Source: Verrucomicrobiota bacterium (GTDB lineage: Bacteria; Chlamydiota; Chlamydiia; Chlamydiales; Rhabdochlamydiaceae). From it: DNA of 6,728 nucleotides. The stretch is from positions 1-6,728 of the forward strand of contig CAJCIW010000087.1 of assembly GCA_903970455.1 (NCBI GenBank), in the 5' to 3' direction. A program made the position numbers and the translations under genes. This document shows positions 1-6,546 of the stretch, piece after piece (the stretch's first letter is position 1; each line of letters opens with the position of its first letter). The notes under the pieces are model-generated. The model made no database searches. It was not told where the DNA came from and was given only the letters and a program-made list of their open reading frames with translations.

Positions 1-63
1 CTCTCTGTGTCTGAGTTGATCGAAAAGGTTTCTGGCGATGGGATGCAGTTCTGGATCCATCAT
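1..63 (-). CDS. 5' end of an unidentified protein (runs off the left edge)
   Basis: An open frame begins at ATG 63-61 (or the adjacent ATG 60-58) and stays open for all 21 codons to the window edge. The peptide starts MMDPELHPIARNLF and looks like a soluble, charged N-terminus with no signal peptide. It begins 10 bases after the stop of the SDR/DUF2867 gene on the same strand, the spacing expected within an operon. The nearest Shine-Dalgarno-like sequence, AAAAGGA, lies about 13 bases upstream across the previous stop codon, so initiation is probably weak or coupled to the upstream gene. I do not recognise the family from so short a stretch. The call rests on the open frame, the paired ATG codons and the position directly after a real gene. 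Confidence 0.5.
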   Translation of the reverse strand, partial: MMDPELHPIARNLFDQLRHRE

Positions 64-73
64 CTCGAGATTC

Positions 74-1498
74 TTATCCTTTTGCCAGGCGTTTTGCCAA
101 TTCGTTGAAGATAAGAGCATGAATCGGATAAAGACTATACCAATAGAATCTGCCCCAGAGTCCATTAGGGCGGAAGGATGCCGTTTGCTTGAGTGTGCCT
201 CCTTTGCCTTCGGGAATGATCTCAAATTCTAGCCACGCTTCACCTGGCAATTTCATTTCAGCATAGAGAAGAAGACGATGATTTTTTTCATCCGCTAACA
301 AAACGCGCCAGAAATCGAGAGCGTCCCCGACTTTAAGCCGCGTGGGATGAGTCCTGCCTCGTCGCAGTCCAATTCCTCCCACCAATTTATCGACAAACCC
401 CCTGAATTTCCAAGCCCAATTCATCGCCGGCCAGCCTCGATCTCCTCCGAGAGCCCAAATCCGTTTTTGCACTTCTTCGACGGGGGAAGAAAAAGGAATG
501 GTGCGTTTATCGCTCAAGATCCCGAATTTTGGAACCTGGACATAAATGGAAAGATCTGGATTTAAAGAGGAGCCGCTTAACGTGTCTTTCCAGCTTGAAG
601 GGACCCAATCTTCTTCGATACGACTGAAAGCGAGTTGCAGCGCCTCTTGATAAGTGAGGAGTTTTATAGGAAACAGCTTTTGAATTCGATTCTCTTTACA
701 AACGGCATTATTGATCAGACTTTCCACAAGAAAATGGGCAAGTGAATAGCTCGTGCTGGTCACAAAATACAACCAATAGGAAGAGAGGCGTGGGGTAAGG
801 AAGGGAACCGTAAAAATTTTTCGTCTCAACCCTCGCATTTTCGCGAAATTTAATAGAAGGTCTTTGTAACTCATTACATCGGGGCCACCAATCTCAAACG
901 ATTCACGGAAGCAGGCAGGATTCCCCAAAACAAGCGTCAAATAGGTTAGAACGTCGCGCACAGCGATCGGTTGGGTTAACTGCTTAAGCCATTTTGGGGC
1001 AACCATAACTGGTAGTTTTTCAACCAGATCTCGAATAATTTCAAACGAAGCACTTCCCGACCCGATGATGATTCCAGCCATCAAAATAGTCACAGGAACT
1101 TTTCCTTCCTGGAGTATTTCCCCTACCCTTTTTCTTGAGTTTAAATGACGGGAAAGTTGAGCTTCGTTTGACAGCCCGCCCAAGTAGATGATTTGTTTTG
1201 CTTGTGTGTTTTCCAGCCGTTCTGCAAAATTTTTCGCGGATGCAGCTTCTAACTCAGAAAATTTTGGGGAATAACTCATCGAATGCACTAGATAGTAAGC
1301 GGCATCGATGTCAAAAGGAATTTTTAATAAGGAAGAAGGATTAAGTAGGTCAGCTTCAATAACATGAATTTGAGAGGTGGAAATTTCAATCCGAGAACGG
1401 CTTCTTACCAGGGCGTATACTTCATGCCCATCCTCTACCAAGCGGGGAAGAAGGCGGGTTCCAATGTAGCCGTTCGCACCAGTAAGTAAAATTTTCAT
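74..1498 (-). CDS. YbjT-type NAD(P)-binding SDR oxidoreductase with C-terminal DUF2867 domain
   Basis: This is a 474-residue protein of the YbjT-like family, whose E. coli member is of nearly the same length; no substrate is established. Residues 1 to about 215 form an atypical/extended SDR Rossmann domain. It has the nucleotide-binding motif TGANGYIG (6-13), an acidic residue after the third strand (EADLLNP, 48-54), YLVHSM (69-74), the YLGGLS strand (105-110) and the AGIIIGSGS segment (141-149). The classical YxxxK catalytic pair is not evident, as is common in this subgroup, so a binding or non-classical redox role is possible. Residues from about 325 to 470 match DUF2867, with W348, GGDRGWP (351-357), RRGR (379-382), GDALDFWRV (391-399) and a hydrophobic FYWYSLYPIHALIF segment (451-464) that could touch a membrane. 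The frame extends upstream to ATG 1570, but I chose ATG 1498-1496 because the Rossmann fold starts there and AAAGGAAGGG lies just upstream. The gene is divergent from sufB and followed 10 bases later by the next - strand gene. Confidence 0.9.
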   Translation of the reverse strand: MKILLTGANGYIGTRLLPRLVEDGHEVYALVRSRSRIEISTSQIHVIEADLLNPSSLLKIPFDIDAAYYLVHSMSYSPKFSELEAASAKNFAERLENTQAKQIIYLGGLSNEAQLSRHLNSRKRVGEILQEGKVPVTILMAGIIIGSGSASFEIIRDLVEKLPVMVAPKWLKQLTQPIAVRDVLTYLTLVLGNPACFRESFEIGGPDVMSYKDLLLNFAKMRGLRRKIFTVPFLTPRLSSYWLYFVTSTSYSLAHFLVESLINNAVCKENRIQKLFPIKLLTYQEALQLAFSRIEEDWVPSSWKDTLSGSSLNPDLSIYVQVPKFGILSDKRTIPFSSPVEEVQKRIWALGGDRGWPAMNWAWKFRGFVDKLVGGIGLRRGRTHPTRLKVGDALDFWRVLLADEKNHRLLLYAEMKLPGEAWLEFEIIPEGKGGTLKQTASFRPNGLWGRFYWYSLYPIHALIFNELAKRLAKG

Positions 1499-1521
1499 AC
1501 CCTTCCTTTTAATACCTGACA

Positions 1522-1531
1522 AACAATTGTT
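1522..1531. repeat. 10-base perfect palindrome in the divergent spacer
   Basis: AACAATTGTT is its own reverse complement. It sits 24 bases upstream of the SDR gene start and 7 bases upstream of the suf -35 hexamer, where a regulator binding both divergent genes could act. An AT-rich 10-base palindrome can also arise by chance, so an operator role is only a suggestion. Confidence 0.3.
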
Positions 1532-1538
1532 GCAAGCA

Positions 1539-1567
1539 TTGAGTAAATCGCTGGAGAGTGGTATTAT
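1539..1567 (+). promoter_or_regulatory. Predicted sigma70-type promoter of the suf operon
   Basis: The -35 hexamer TTGAGT (1539-1544) matches TTGACA at 4 of 6 positions. A 17-base spacer follows, then the -10 hexamer TATTAT (1562-1567), which matches TATAAT at 5 of 6. Transcription would start near 1574, giving a leader of under 30 bases before the sufB ATG. It is the best-spaced pair I found in the spacer. On the opposite strand the same -10 region reads GATAAT, so the two directions may compete here. Confidence 0.6.
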
Positions 1568-1572
1568 CAAAG

Positions 1573-1585
1573 CCTAATTTTTAGG
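1573..1585. repeat. Inverted repeat at the predicted sufB transcription start
   Basis: CCTAA-TTT-TTAGG is a perfect 5-base inverted repeat with a 3-base centre. It lies directly on the predicted start site, and its right arm supplies part of the only Shine-Dalgarno-like AGGA of sufB (1583-1586). It could be an operator that blocks polymerase. Less likely, it is a small RNA hairpin hiding the ribosome site, since the left arm may not be fully transcribed. It does not resemble the cyanobacterial SufR site as I recall it (CAAC-N6-GTTG). The function is inference. Confidence 0.35.
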
Positions 1586-1600
1586 AAAAAATTTATTACT

Positions 1601-3040
1601 ATGTCGACGGAAGAGCTCCTTAAGGAGCGTTCTGCTTATAAATACGGGTTCGTGACTGCCATTGAAACCGAGGCTTTACCGAAGGGTTTGAATGAAGGGG
1701 TTGTAAGGGCTATTTCTGAAAAGAAGAACGAGCCTCCATTTTTGCTTGATTTTCGGTTGCGTGCCTATGCGAAATTTTTGGAGATGAAAGAACCGGATTG
1801 GGCGAATCTCCGCTATCCGTCGATCGATTTACAGGAAATCTGCTACTACTCTGCCCCGAAGAAGAAGCAGTCGCTGAATAGTTTGGAAGAGGTGGATCCG
1901 GAAATTATCAAGACGTTTGCAAAGCTGGGCATCCCCTTGGATGAGCAAAAGCGGCTGATGAACGTGGCGATCGACGTGGTATTTGATTCGGTATCTTTGG
2001 GCACGACGTTTCAAAAGACACTCCAGGAAGCGGGAGTGGTTCTGTGTCCCATTTCGGAAGCGGTGCATCAATTTCCTGAGCTGATTGAAAAATATTTAGG
2101 AAGCGTGGTCCCGATCGGCGATAACTATTTTGCCGCTCTCAATTCCGCTGTTTTTTCAGATGGTTCTTTTGTGTATGTGCCCAAAGGGGTCCGGTGTCCG
2201 ATCGAACTATCTACGTATTTTAGGATTAACGACAAGCAAAGCGGACAATTTGAAAGGACGCTCATCATCGCCGAAGAAGGGTCGTATGTCAGTTATTTGG
2301 AAGGGTGCACGGCTCCTGCATTCGATAATAACCAATTGCATGCGGCGGTTGTTGAGCTGGTCGCTATGGAGCGGGCTGAGATCAAGTATGCGACGGTGCA
2401 AAATTGGTATTCGGGCGATCCGAAGACGGGAGTGGGCGGAATTTATAATTTTGTTACGAAACGTGGGCGGGCTCAGGGCTACCGTTCGAAGATCACCTGG
2501 ACGCAAGTCGAGGCGGGCGCTGCGATCACATGGAAATACCCAAGCTGTATTTTACAAGGGGATGAGTCTGTTGGCGAATTTTACTCTGTAGCGCTAACGA
2601 CAGGAAAGATGCAAGCGGACACGGGAACGAAGATGATCCATTTGGGCAAAAAAACCCGTTCGACAATTGTTTCGAAGGGGATCTCAGCGGACAAATCGCA
2701 CAACACTTATCGGGGGCTTGTGAAAATGGGGCCTCGAGCGGAAGGGGCGCGCAATTACACGCAGTGCGATTCGATGTTGGTCGGCAACTCTTGCTCTGCC
2801 AATACTTTCCCCTACATCGAAGTGGCCAATCAGACGGGGCAGGTCGAGCATGAAGCTTCCACTTCGAAGATGAATGAGGAGCAGCTGTTTTACTTGCAAT
2901 CGCGTGGAATATCTAGGGAAGATGCGGTCAATATGATCATCAGTGGGTTTTGTAAAGATGTGATCCGCGAACTTCCGTTGGAATTTGCGGTCGAGGCGCA
3001 AAAACTCTTGGCACTTAAGTTGGAAAACTCAGTTGGATAG
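1601..3040 (+). CDS. sufB: SufB, Fe-S cluster assembly scaffold subunit
   Basis: SufB is the scaffold subunit of the cytosolic SufBCD complex. It accepts sulfur from SufS (usually through SufE) and builds the nascent cluster at the interface with SufD. The 479-residue length fits the family (about 470-495). The N-terminal part carries the family pattern around YKYGFVT (13-19) and YYSAPKKK (83-90). The right-handed beta-helix core includes [11 protein letters not shown] and EGCTAP (Cys236). The C-terminus has NYTQCDSM with Cys389, equivalent to E. coli Cys405, and VEHEAST with Glu418, equivalent to E. coli Glu434, at the same 29-residue spacing. The end, [22 protein letters not shown], is typical. 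The ATG at 1601 matches the usual N-terminus. Its only Shine-Dalgarno-like site, AGGA at 1583-1586, is 14 bases away, longer than usual. It is the first gene of the operon, 10 bases before sufC. Confidence 0.97.
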   Translation: MSTEELLKERSAYKYGFVTAIETEALPKGLNEGVVRAISEKKNEPPFLLDFRLRAYAKFLEMKEPDWANLRYPSIDLQEICYYSAPKKKQSLNSLEEVDPEIIKTFAKLGIPLDEQKRLMNVAIDVVFDSVSLGTTFQKTLQEAGVVLCPISEAVHQFPELIEKYLGSVVPIGDNYFAALNSAVFSDGSFVYVPKGVRCPIELSTYFRINDKQSGQFERTLIIAEEGSYVSYLEGCTAPAFDNNQLHAAVVELVAMERAEIKYATVQNWYSGDPKTGVGGIYNFVTKRGRAQGYRSKITWTQVEAGAAITWKYPSCILQGDESVGEFYSVALTTGKMQADTGTKMIHLGKKTRSTIVSKGISADKSHNTYRGLVKMGPRAEGARNYTQCDSMLVGNSCSANTFPYIEVANQTGQVEHEASTSKMNEEQLFYLQSRGISREDAVNMIISGFCKDVIRELPLEFAVEAQKLLALKLENSVG

Positions 3041-3050
3041 GTTTAAAAAA

Positions 3051-3794
3051 ATGTTAGAAATAAAAGAATTAAAGGTCGATGTCGAAGGAAAGGCGATCTT
3101 AAAAGGATTAAATCTGAAGATCTGCCAAGGGGAGATCCATGCGCTGATGGGACCTAACGGTGCAGGAAAATCGACTCTTGCCAAGGTCCTTGCGGGCGAT
3201 CCTTCCTATGAAGTTGTCGGTGGGGAAATCTTGTTTGAAACTCAGAACATTCTAGAAATGAGTCCTGAGGAAAGGGCGCATCTCGGATTGTTCATGGGTT
3301 TTCAATATCCTATAGAAATCCCCGGGATCTCAAACGTTCAATTTTTGCATGCCGCTTACAACGCCAAGCTCAAAGCCCATGGAAAAGCTGTTGTGACAGA
3401 GGAGGAGTTTCAAAAGATCCTCGATGAAAAGATGGCGCTGGTCGATGTGAAAAGCGAGTTTAAGCAGCGGAATCTCAACGAAGGCTTTTCCGGCGGAGAA
3501 AAAAAACGAAACGAAATTCTTCAGATGGCCGTCCTTGCGCCTAAGCTCGCGATTCTCGACGAAACGGATTCAGGATTGGACATCGATGCGATGCGCACTG
3601 TCGCCCAGGGTGTCAACACTTTGATGGGAACCGAAAATGGGTTGCTCCTCATCACGCACTATCAGCGGCTGCTCGATTATATCCGCCCTGATTTTGTGCA
3701 TGTCGTCATCGATGGCGCGATCGTGCAATCGGGTGGGCCTGAATTGGCTATGGAACTCGAACAAAAAGGGTATGACTGGTGCAAGAATTTTTAA
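3051..3794 (+). CDS. sufC: SufC, ABC-type ATPase of the SufBCD complex
   Basis: SufC is a soluble ABC ATPase that binds SufB and SufD. Its ATP-driven dimerisation reshapes the scaffold during cluster assembly; it is not a transporter. At 247 residues it has full family length. The visible motifs are Walker A GPNGAGKST (34-42, Lys40), the Q-loop in MGFQYP, the SufC-type signature FSGGEKKR (146-153), Walker B LAILDE with Asp170-Glu171, the D-loop SGLD (174-177) and the H-loop His203 in LITHYQR. Lys40, Glu171 and His203 carry the same numbers as in E. coli SufC as I recall it. The frame is open upstream into sufB, but ATG 3051 gives the standard start. A short TAGG overlapping the sufB stop, 9 bases upstream, is its only ribosome-site candidate, so translation may be coupled to sufB. 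An A8 run (3499-3506) encodes EKKR in the signature region. Confidence 0.97.
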   Translation: MLEIKELKVDVEGKAILKGLNLKICQGEIHALMGPNGAGKSTLAKVLAGDPSYEVVGGEILFETQNILEMSPEERAHLGLFMGFQYPIEIPGISNVQFLHAAYNAKLKAHGKAVVTEEEFQKILDEKMALVDVKSEFKQRNLNEGFSGGEKKRNEILQMAVLAPKLAILDETDSGLDIDAMRTVAQGVNTLMGTENGLLLITHYQRLLDYIRPDFVHVVIDGAIVQSGGPELAMELEQKGYDWCKNF

Positions 3795-5026
3795 CACAAC
3801 TCCATCGGCTCTTCCAAACGAACGGTAATGCTTTTCGAGAAAAAAGCTGGGCAAGACTGCTCGAGCTTGGACTTCCGACGAAATCGGATGAGGCGTTCCG
3901 CTATGTGCCATTAAGAGAACTTTACAAGTCTTCTTTTGGATTCCCCCAGTTTGCTCCGATCGAAAAGGAAAGTTTTGCCGATGCGATTCTTCCGGAGTGT
4001 GTTCATTCCTATTTAGTATTTGTCGATGGGCATTTTTCTCCGGTTTTAAGCGATCTTTCCTCTCTTCCGCAGCAAATCGTCTTGCTGCCTTTAGAAGAAG
4101 CGATGCGTTCGCACGGAAGTTTTTTGCAGCAGCATTTGGCTCGCAGCCTTAAAGAAGAAAATGATCCTTTTGCCCTGCTTAATTTAGGGCTGCATCAAAA
4201 AGGGGTCTTCTTTTATCTTCCCCCCCATTTGCAGATGCCGTGCCCAGTCCAGGTCCTGTATCTTTTTACGGGAAATAATCCGGTTGTCTCTTGCCCGCGC
4301 TTGCATTTAGTTCTTGGAGCGCAGAGCAAGCTGAGCTGTGTGGCGACTTGTTATGGTCAGGGAACGCAGTTATTTGTTCCGGCGACTGAAATCACTCTGG
4401 AAGAAGGCGCTAAGCTGGAATGGATCCAGGCTGTCGAATGTCCTGCCGATTCGTGGCAATTGGAATCTGTGCGGGCTTCTTTGAAAAAGAATGCACGCCT
4501 TTGCGCAAGGAATTTTACCTTTGGCGCGAAAGCCGTCCGCCAAAGTTATCGGATCGTTCTGAAAGGAGAAGAGGCAAGTGCAGATCTCAATGGTTTGTGG
4601 GTGTTGAAAGGAAATCACACAGCGCACGTGCACGCCGTCGTTGAACACGAGGCTCCATCGACCCGCTCGATGCAGCTTTTTAAGGGGGTCCTCAGCGATG
4701 CAAGCCAATCGAGCTTTGAAGGGAAAATCCTCGTTCGAAAAGAGGCGCAAAAAACGGAAGCCTATCAGCTCAATAAGAATTTAATCCTAAGCCAGGGTGC
4801 GATCGCGAACAGCAAGCCGAATTTAGAAGTTTTTGCGGACGATGTTAAAGCCTCTCACGGCGCGACGGTGTCCCAACTGGACCCGGATCAACTTTTTTAT
4901 TTAAGCACGCGCGGGATCGACCGGATCACAGCTCAACATCTTTTGGTCAGCGGTTTTTGTCGTGAAATGATCGAACAGATTCCTTATGATTCCCTTTTTC
5001 AGAAATTGGGGAGGAGATTGTTGTGA
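3779..5026 (+). CDS. sufD: SufD, Fe-S cluster assembly scaffold subunit (GTG start)
   Basis: SufD is a paralogue of SufB that pairs with it and with SufC; it is important for iron acquisition and forms part of the cluster-building interface. The protein is 415 residues (E. coli about 423). The N-terminal family motif reads LPTKSDEAFRYVPL (32-45). A beta-helix middle follows, then the conserved C-terminal block KPNLEVFADDVKASHGATV with His360, equivalent to E. coli His360. DPDQLFYLSTRGI and the GFC..MIEQIP helix follow. Position 358, Cys in E. coli, is Ala here, a substitution I believe is common elsewhere. The start is GTG 3779, which overlaps the end of sufC by 16 bases. AAAGGG (3765-3770) lies 8 bases upstream, and I found no in-frame ATG that keeps the N-terminal motif. 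The arrangement suggests translational coupling. Confidence 0.95.
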   Translation: MQEFLTQLHRLFQTNGNAFREKSWARLLELGLPTKSDEAFRYVPLRELYKSSFGFPQFAPIEKESFADAILPECVHSYLVFVDGHFSPVLSDLSSLPQQIVLLPLEEAMRSHGSFLQQHLARSLKEENDPFALLNLGLHQKGVFFYLPPHLQMPCPVQVLYLFTGNNPVVSCPRLHLVLGAQSKLSCVATCYGQGTQLFVPATEITLEEGAKLEWIQAVECPADSWQLESVRASLKKNARLCARNFTFGAKAVRQSYRIVLKGEEASADLNGLWVLKGNHTAHVHAVVEHEAPSTRSMQLFKGVLSDASQSSFEGKILVRKEAQKTEAYQLNKNLILSQGAIANSKPNLEVFADDVKASHGATVSQLDPDQLFYLSTRGIDRITAQHLLVSGFCREMIEQIPYDSLFQKLGRRLL

Positions 5027-6252
5027 ATCATCTAAAAGTTCGGCAAGAATTTCCGATGCTCCATCAGGTGATGCATGGCAAGCCGTTCATTTATTTGGAT
5101 TCGGCTGCGACAGCGCAAAAGCCTCGCAGCGTCATTGAAACGATAAGCCGTTTTTATTCCGGGGAATATGGCACCGTGCATCGCTCCGTTTATGATTTTG
5201 CCAGCCAGGCCACCTCCCGTTACAACGAAGTGAGAAAAAAAGTAAAAGAATTTTTAAATGCCGCTTTTGAAGAGGAGATCGTTTTCACAAGAGGGACCAC
5301 GGATGCGATCAATCTCGTCGCTTCTTCTTTTGGGAAAGCCTTTTTACAGCCTGGAGATGAAATCCTGATCACGGAAATGGAACATCATTCCAACATTGTT
5401 CCCTGGCAGATGATCTGCGAAGAAAGAGGGGCCCTTCTCAAAGCTGTTCCCATGAACGATCGGGGAGAACTGATTTTTGAAGCGTTTGAACAACTGCTGA
5501 CTGACCGGACAAAACTCGTCAGCGTCGCGCATATCGCTAATGCGACAGGAACGTTGAATCCGATTGAGGAAATGATCCAGTGCGCCCACGCGCGCGGCGC
5601 GAAAGTATTGATTGATGGAGCCCAAAGCGCAGCCCATATGCCCGTCGATGTGCAAAAAATGAAAGCCGACTTTTTTGTGTTTTCAGGCCATAAGGCGTAC
5701 GGCCCCACGGGCGTCGGAGTCTTATATGGTAAACGCGCGTTGCTTGAAAAGATGCCTCCTTACCAGGGGGGGGGAGATATGATCGATCAGGTGACGCTAC
5801 AATCCTCAAGCTTTCAACATCCGCCGATGAAGTTCGAGGCGGGCACACCGATGATTGCCGAGGTGCTAGGGCTTGGCGAAGCGATCGATTTTATTGAATC
5901 TTTGGGGCGTCATCACATTGCTGCTTGGGAACACGACCTTCTCGAATATGCGACGAAACGTTTAAAAGAGATCAAAGGATTGCGCATCATCGGCACAGCC
6001 CCCAAAAAAGGCGCGATCATCAGCTTCATCATCGAGGATATACATCCTTTAGATATCGGGACCTTGCTCGACATTCGCGGCATAGCGGTGCGCACCGGTC
6101 AGCTTTGCGCCCAACCCACTCTTCAACGGTTCCATCTTTCTTCGATGGTGCGCGTCTCTTTTGGCATCTACAATACATTTGAAGAAATCGATACTTTCGT
6201 CGAAGCGCTCAAAGAAGTAATCCTTCTCTTGCGCCCATCTCTTTCCTATTGA
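5023..6252 (+). CDS. sufS: SufS, PLP-dependent cysteine desulfurase (GTG start)
   Basis: SufS is a class V aminotransferase-fold enzyme that converts cysteine to alanine and holds the released sulfur as a persulfide for the SufBCD scaffold. At 409 residues it is normal for the family (E. coli 406). Visible motifs are YLDSAATAQKP (24-34), the EHHSNIVPW active-site segment (120-128), IDGAQSAAHMPVD with the PLP-contacting Asp, FSGHKAYGPTGVG with the Schiff-base Lys224, PPYQGGGDMI, and RTGQLCAQP with the catalytic Cys362. The usual family sequence at the last site is RTGHxCAxP, so His is replaced by Gln360. The start is GTG 5023 within a GTGA overlap with the sufD stop. A strong AGGAG (5012-5016) lies 6 bases upstream, marking tight coupling. 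A G9 tract (5766-5774) encodes the glycine cluster. No SufE or SufU partner gene follows, so it must lie elsewhere if present. Confidence 0.97.
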   Translation: MNHLKVRQEFPMLHQVMHGKPFIYLDSAATAQKPRSVIETISRFYSGEYGTVHRSVYDFASQATSRYNEVRKKVKEFLNAAFEEEIVFTRGTTDAINLVASSFGKAFLQPGDEILITEMEHHSNIVPWQMICEERGALLKAVPMNDRGELIFEAFEQLLTDRTKLVSVAHIANATGTLNPIEEMIQCAHARGAKVLIDGAQSAAHMPVDVQKMKADFFVFSGHKAYGPTGVGVLYGKRALLEKMPPYQGGGDMIDQVTLQSSSFQHPPMKFEAGTPMIAEVLGLGEAIDFIESLGRHHIAAWEHDLLEYATKRLKEIKGLRIIGTAPKKGAIISFIIEDIHPLDIGTLLDIRGIAVRTGQLCAQPTLQRFHLSSMVRVSFGIYNTFEEIDTFVEALKEVILLLRPSLSY

Positions 6253-6293
6253 GAAAGAGTTTGAAGACTTTCATGTCAGTTCGCTTACTTAGT

Positions 6294-6316
6294 AGAGGAG
6301 ATCCCTCTCATTTTTT
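6294..6316 (+). terminator. Weak candidate terminator of the suf operon
   Basis: AGAGG (6294-6298) and CCTCT (6304-6308) can form a 5-base-pair stem with the 5-base loop AGATC, followed after CA by six T residues (6311-6316). It starts about 40 bases after the sufS stop, the right place for an intrinsic terminator. The short stem makes it weak. Confidence 0.4.
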
Positions 6317-6463
6317 GGAATTGGGAATGGAAGGCTTATGGTCAATGTGTGTGTTCTGCTCATCGATACAACCAACTCGATATGTGGTCTTCCAATCGAT
6401 CTAATTCCTCTCTCTCATCATGTTCAAATCAATGAAAGATTGAAGAGATCAGCCTATTGGAAC

Positions 6464-6492
6464 CAAAAATTGATTATTAATCAATGTTTTTT
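6464..6492 (+). terminator. AT-rich inverted repeat with T-tract, possible back-up terminator
   Basis: ATTGATTA (6469-6476) and TAATCAAT (6478-6485) are perfect inverted arms around one central T. Upstream A residues can pair further with the T-run at 6487-6492 across one mismatch. The T-run follows the arms on the + strand, so the hairpin could stop transcripts that escape the first suf terminator. Its AT-only stem makes it thermodynamically poor. Confidence 0.25.
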
Positions 6493-6496
6493 AGAA

Positions 6497-6535
6497 AAAA
6501 AGAAAAAAACTCGGCCTGAATCGGCCGAGTTTCTT
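6497..6535 (-). terminator. Strong intrinsic terminator of the outer-membrane protein gene
   Basis: AAACTCGGCC (6507-6516) and GGCCGAGTTT (6523-6532) form a perfect 10-base-pair, GC-rich stem with a 6-base loop. Read on the - strand the stem is followed by a long T-rich run (complement of the A-tracts at 6495-6509). It begins about 12 bases after the stop codon of the - strand gene. On the + strand the following tract is only TTTCTT, so termination in that direction would be weaker. Confidence 0.88.
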
Positions 6536-6546
6536 AAAGAATTCGA

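Noticed and set aside
347..565. + strand open frame within the SDR/DUF2867 gene
   Set aside because: It is antisense to a well-supported conserved coding region and its peptide is low in recognisable structure, so it is a shadow frame.
1499..1570. 24-codon upstream extension of the SDR/DUF2867 protein to ATG 1570
   Set aside because: The Rossmann fold begins at the second Met, a good ribosome site precedes that codon, and the extension would overlap the suf promoter.
1563..1591. GATAAT (1563-1568) as a - strand -10 element for the SDR gene
   Set aside because: The hexamer is good, but the matching -35 position reads only a T-run. TATTAA at 1509-1514 lies too close to the start codon. I could not support a specific promoter for this gene.
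2130..2591. 153-codon overlapping frame inside sufB
   Set aside because: It is arginine-rich and an out-of-frame reading of the conserved SufB core, with no independent support.
2985..3050. 22-codon N-terminal extension of SufC into the sufB coding region
   Set aside because: ATG 3051 gives the standard SufC start and places Lys40, Glu171 and His203 at the numbering expected for the family.
4220..4226. C7 run in sufD as a phase-variation tract
   Set aside because: Seven bases is short, it lies in an unremarkable part of the gene, and the reading frame is intact.
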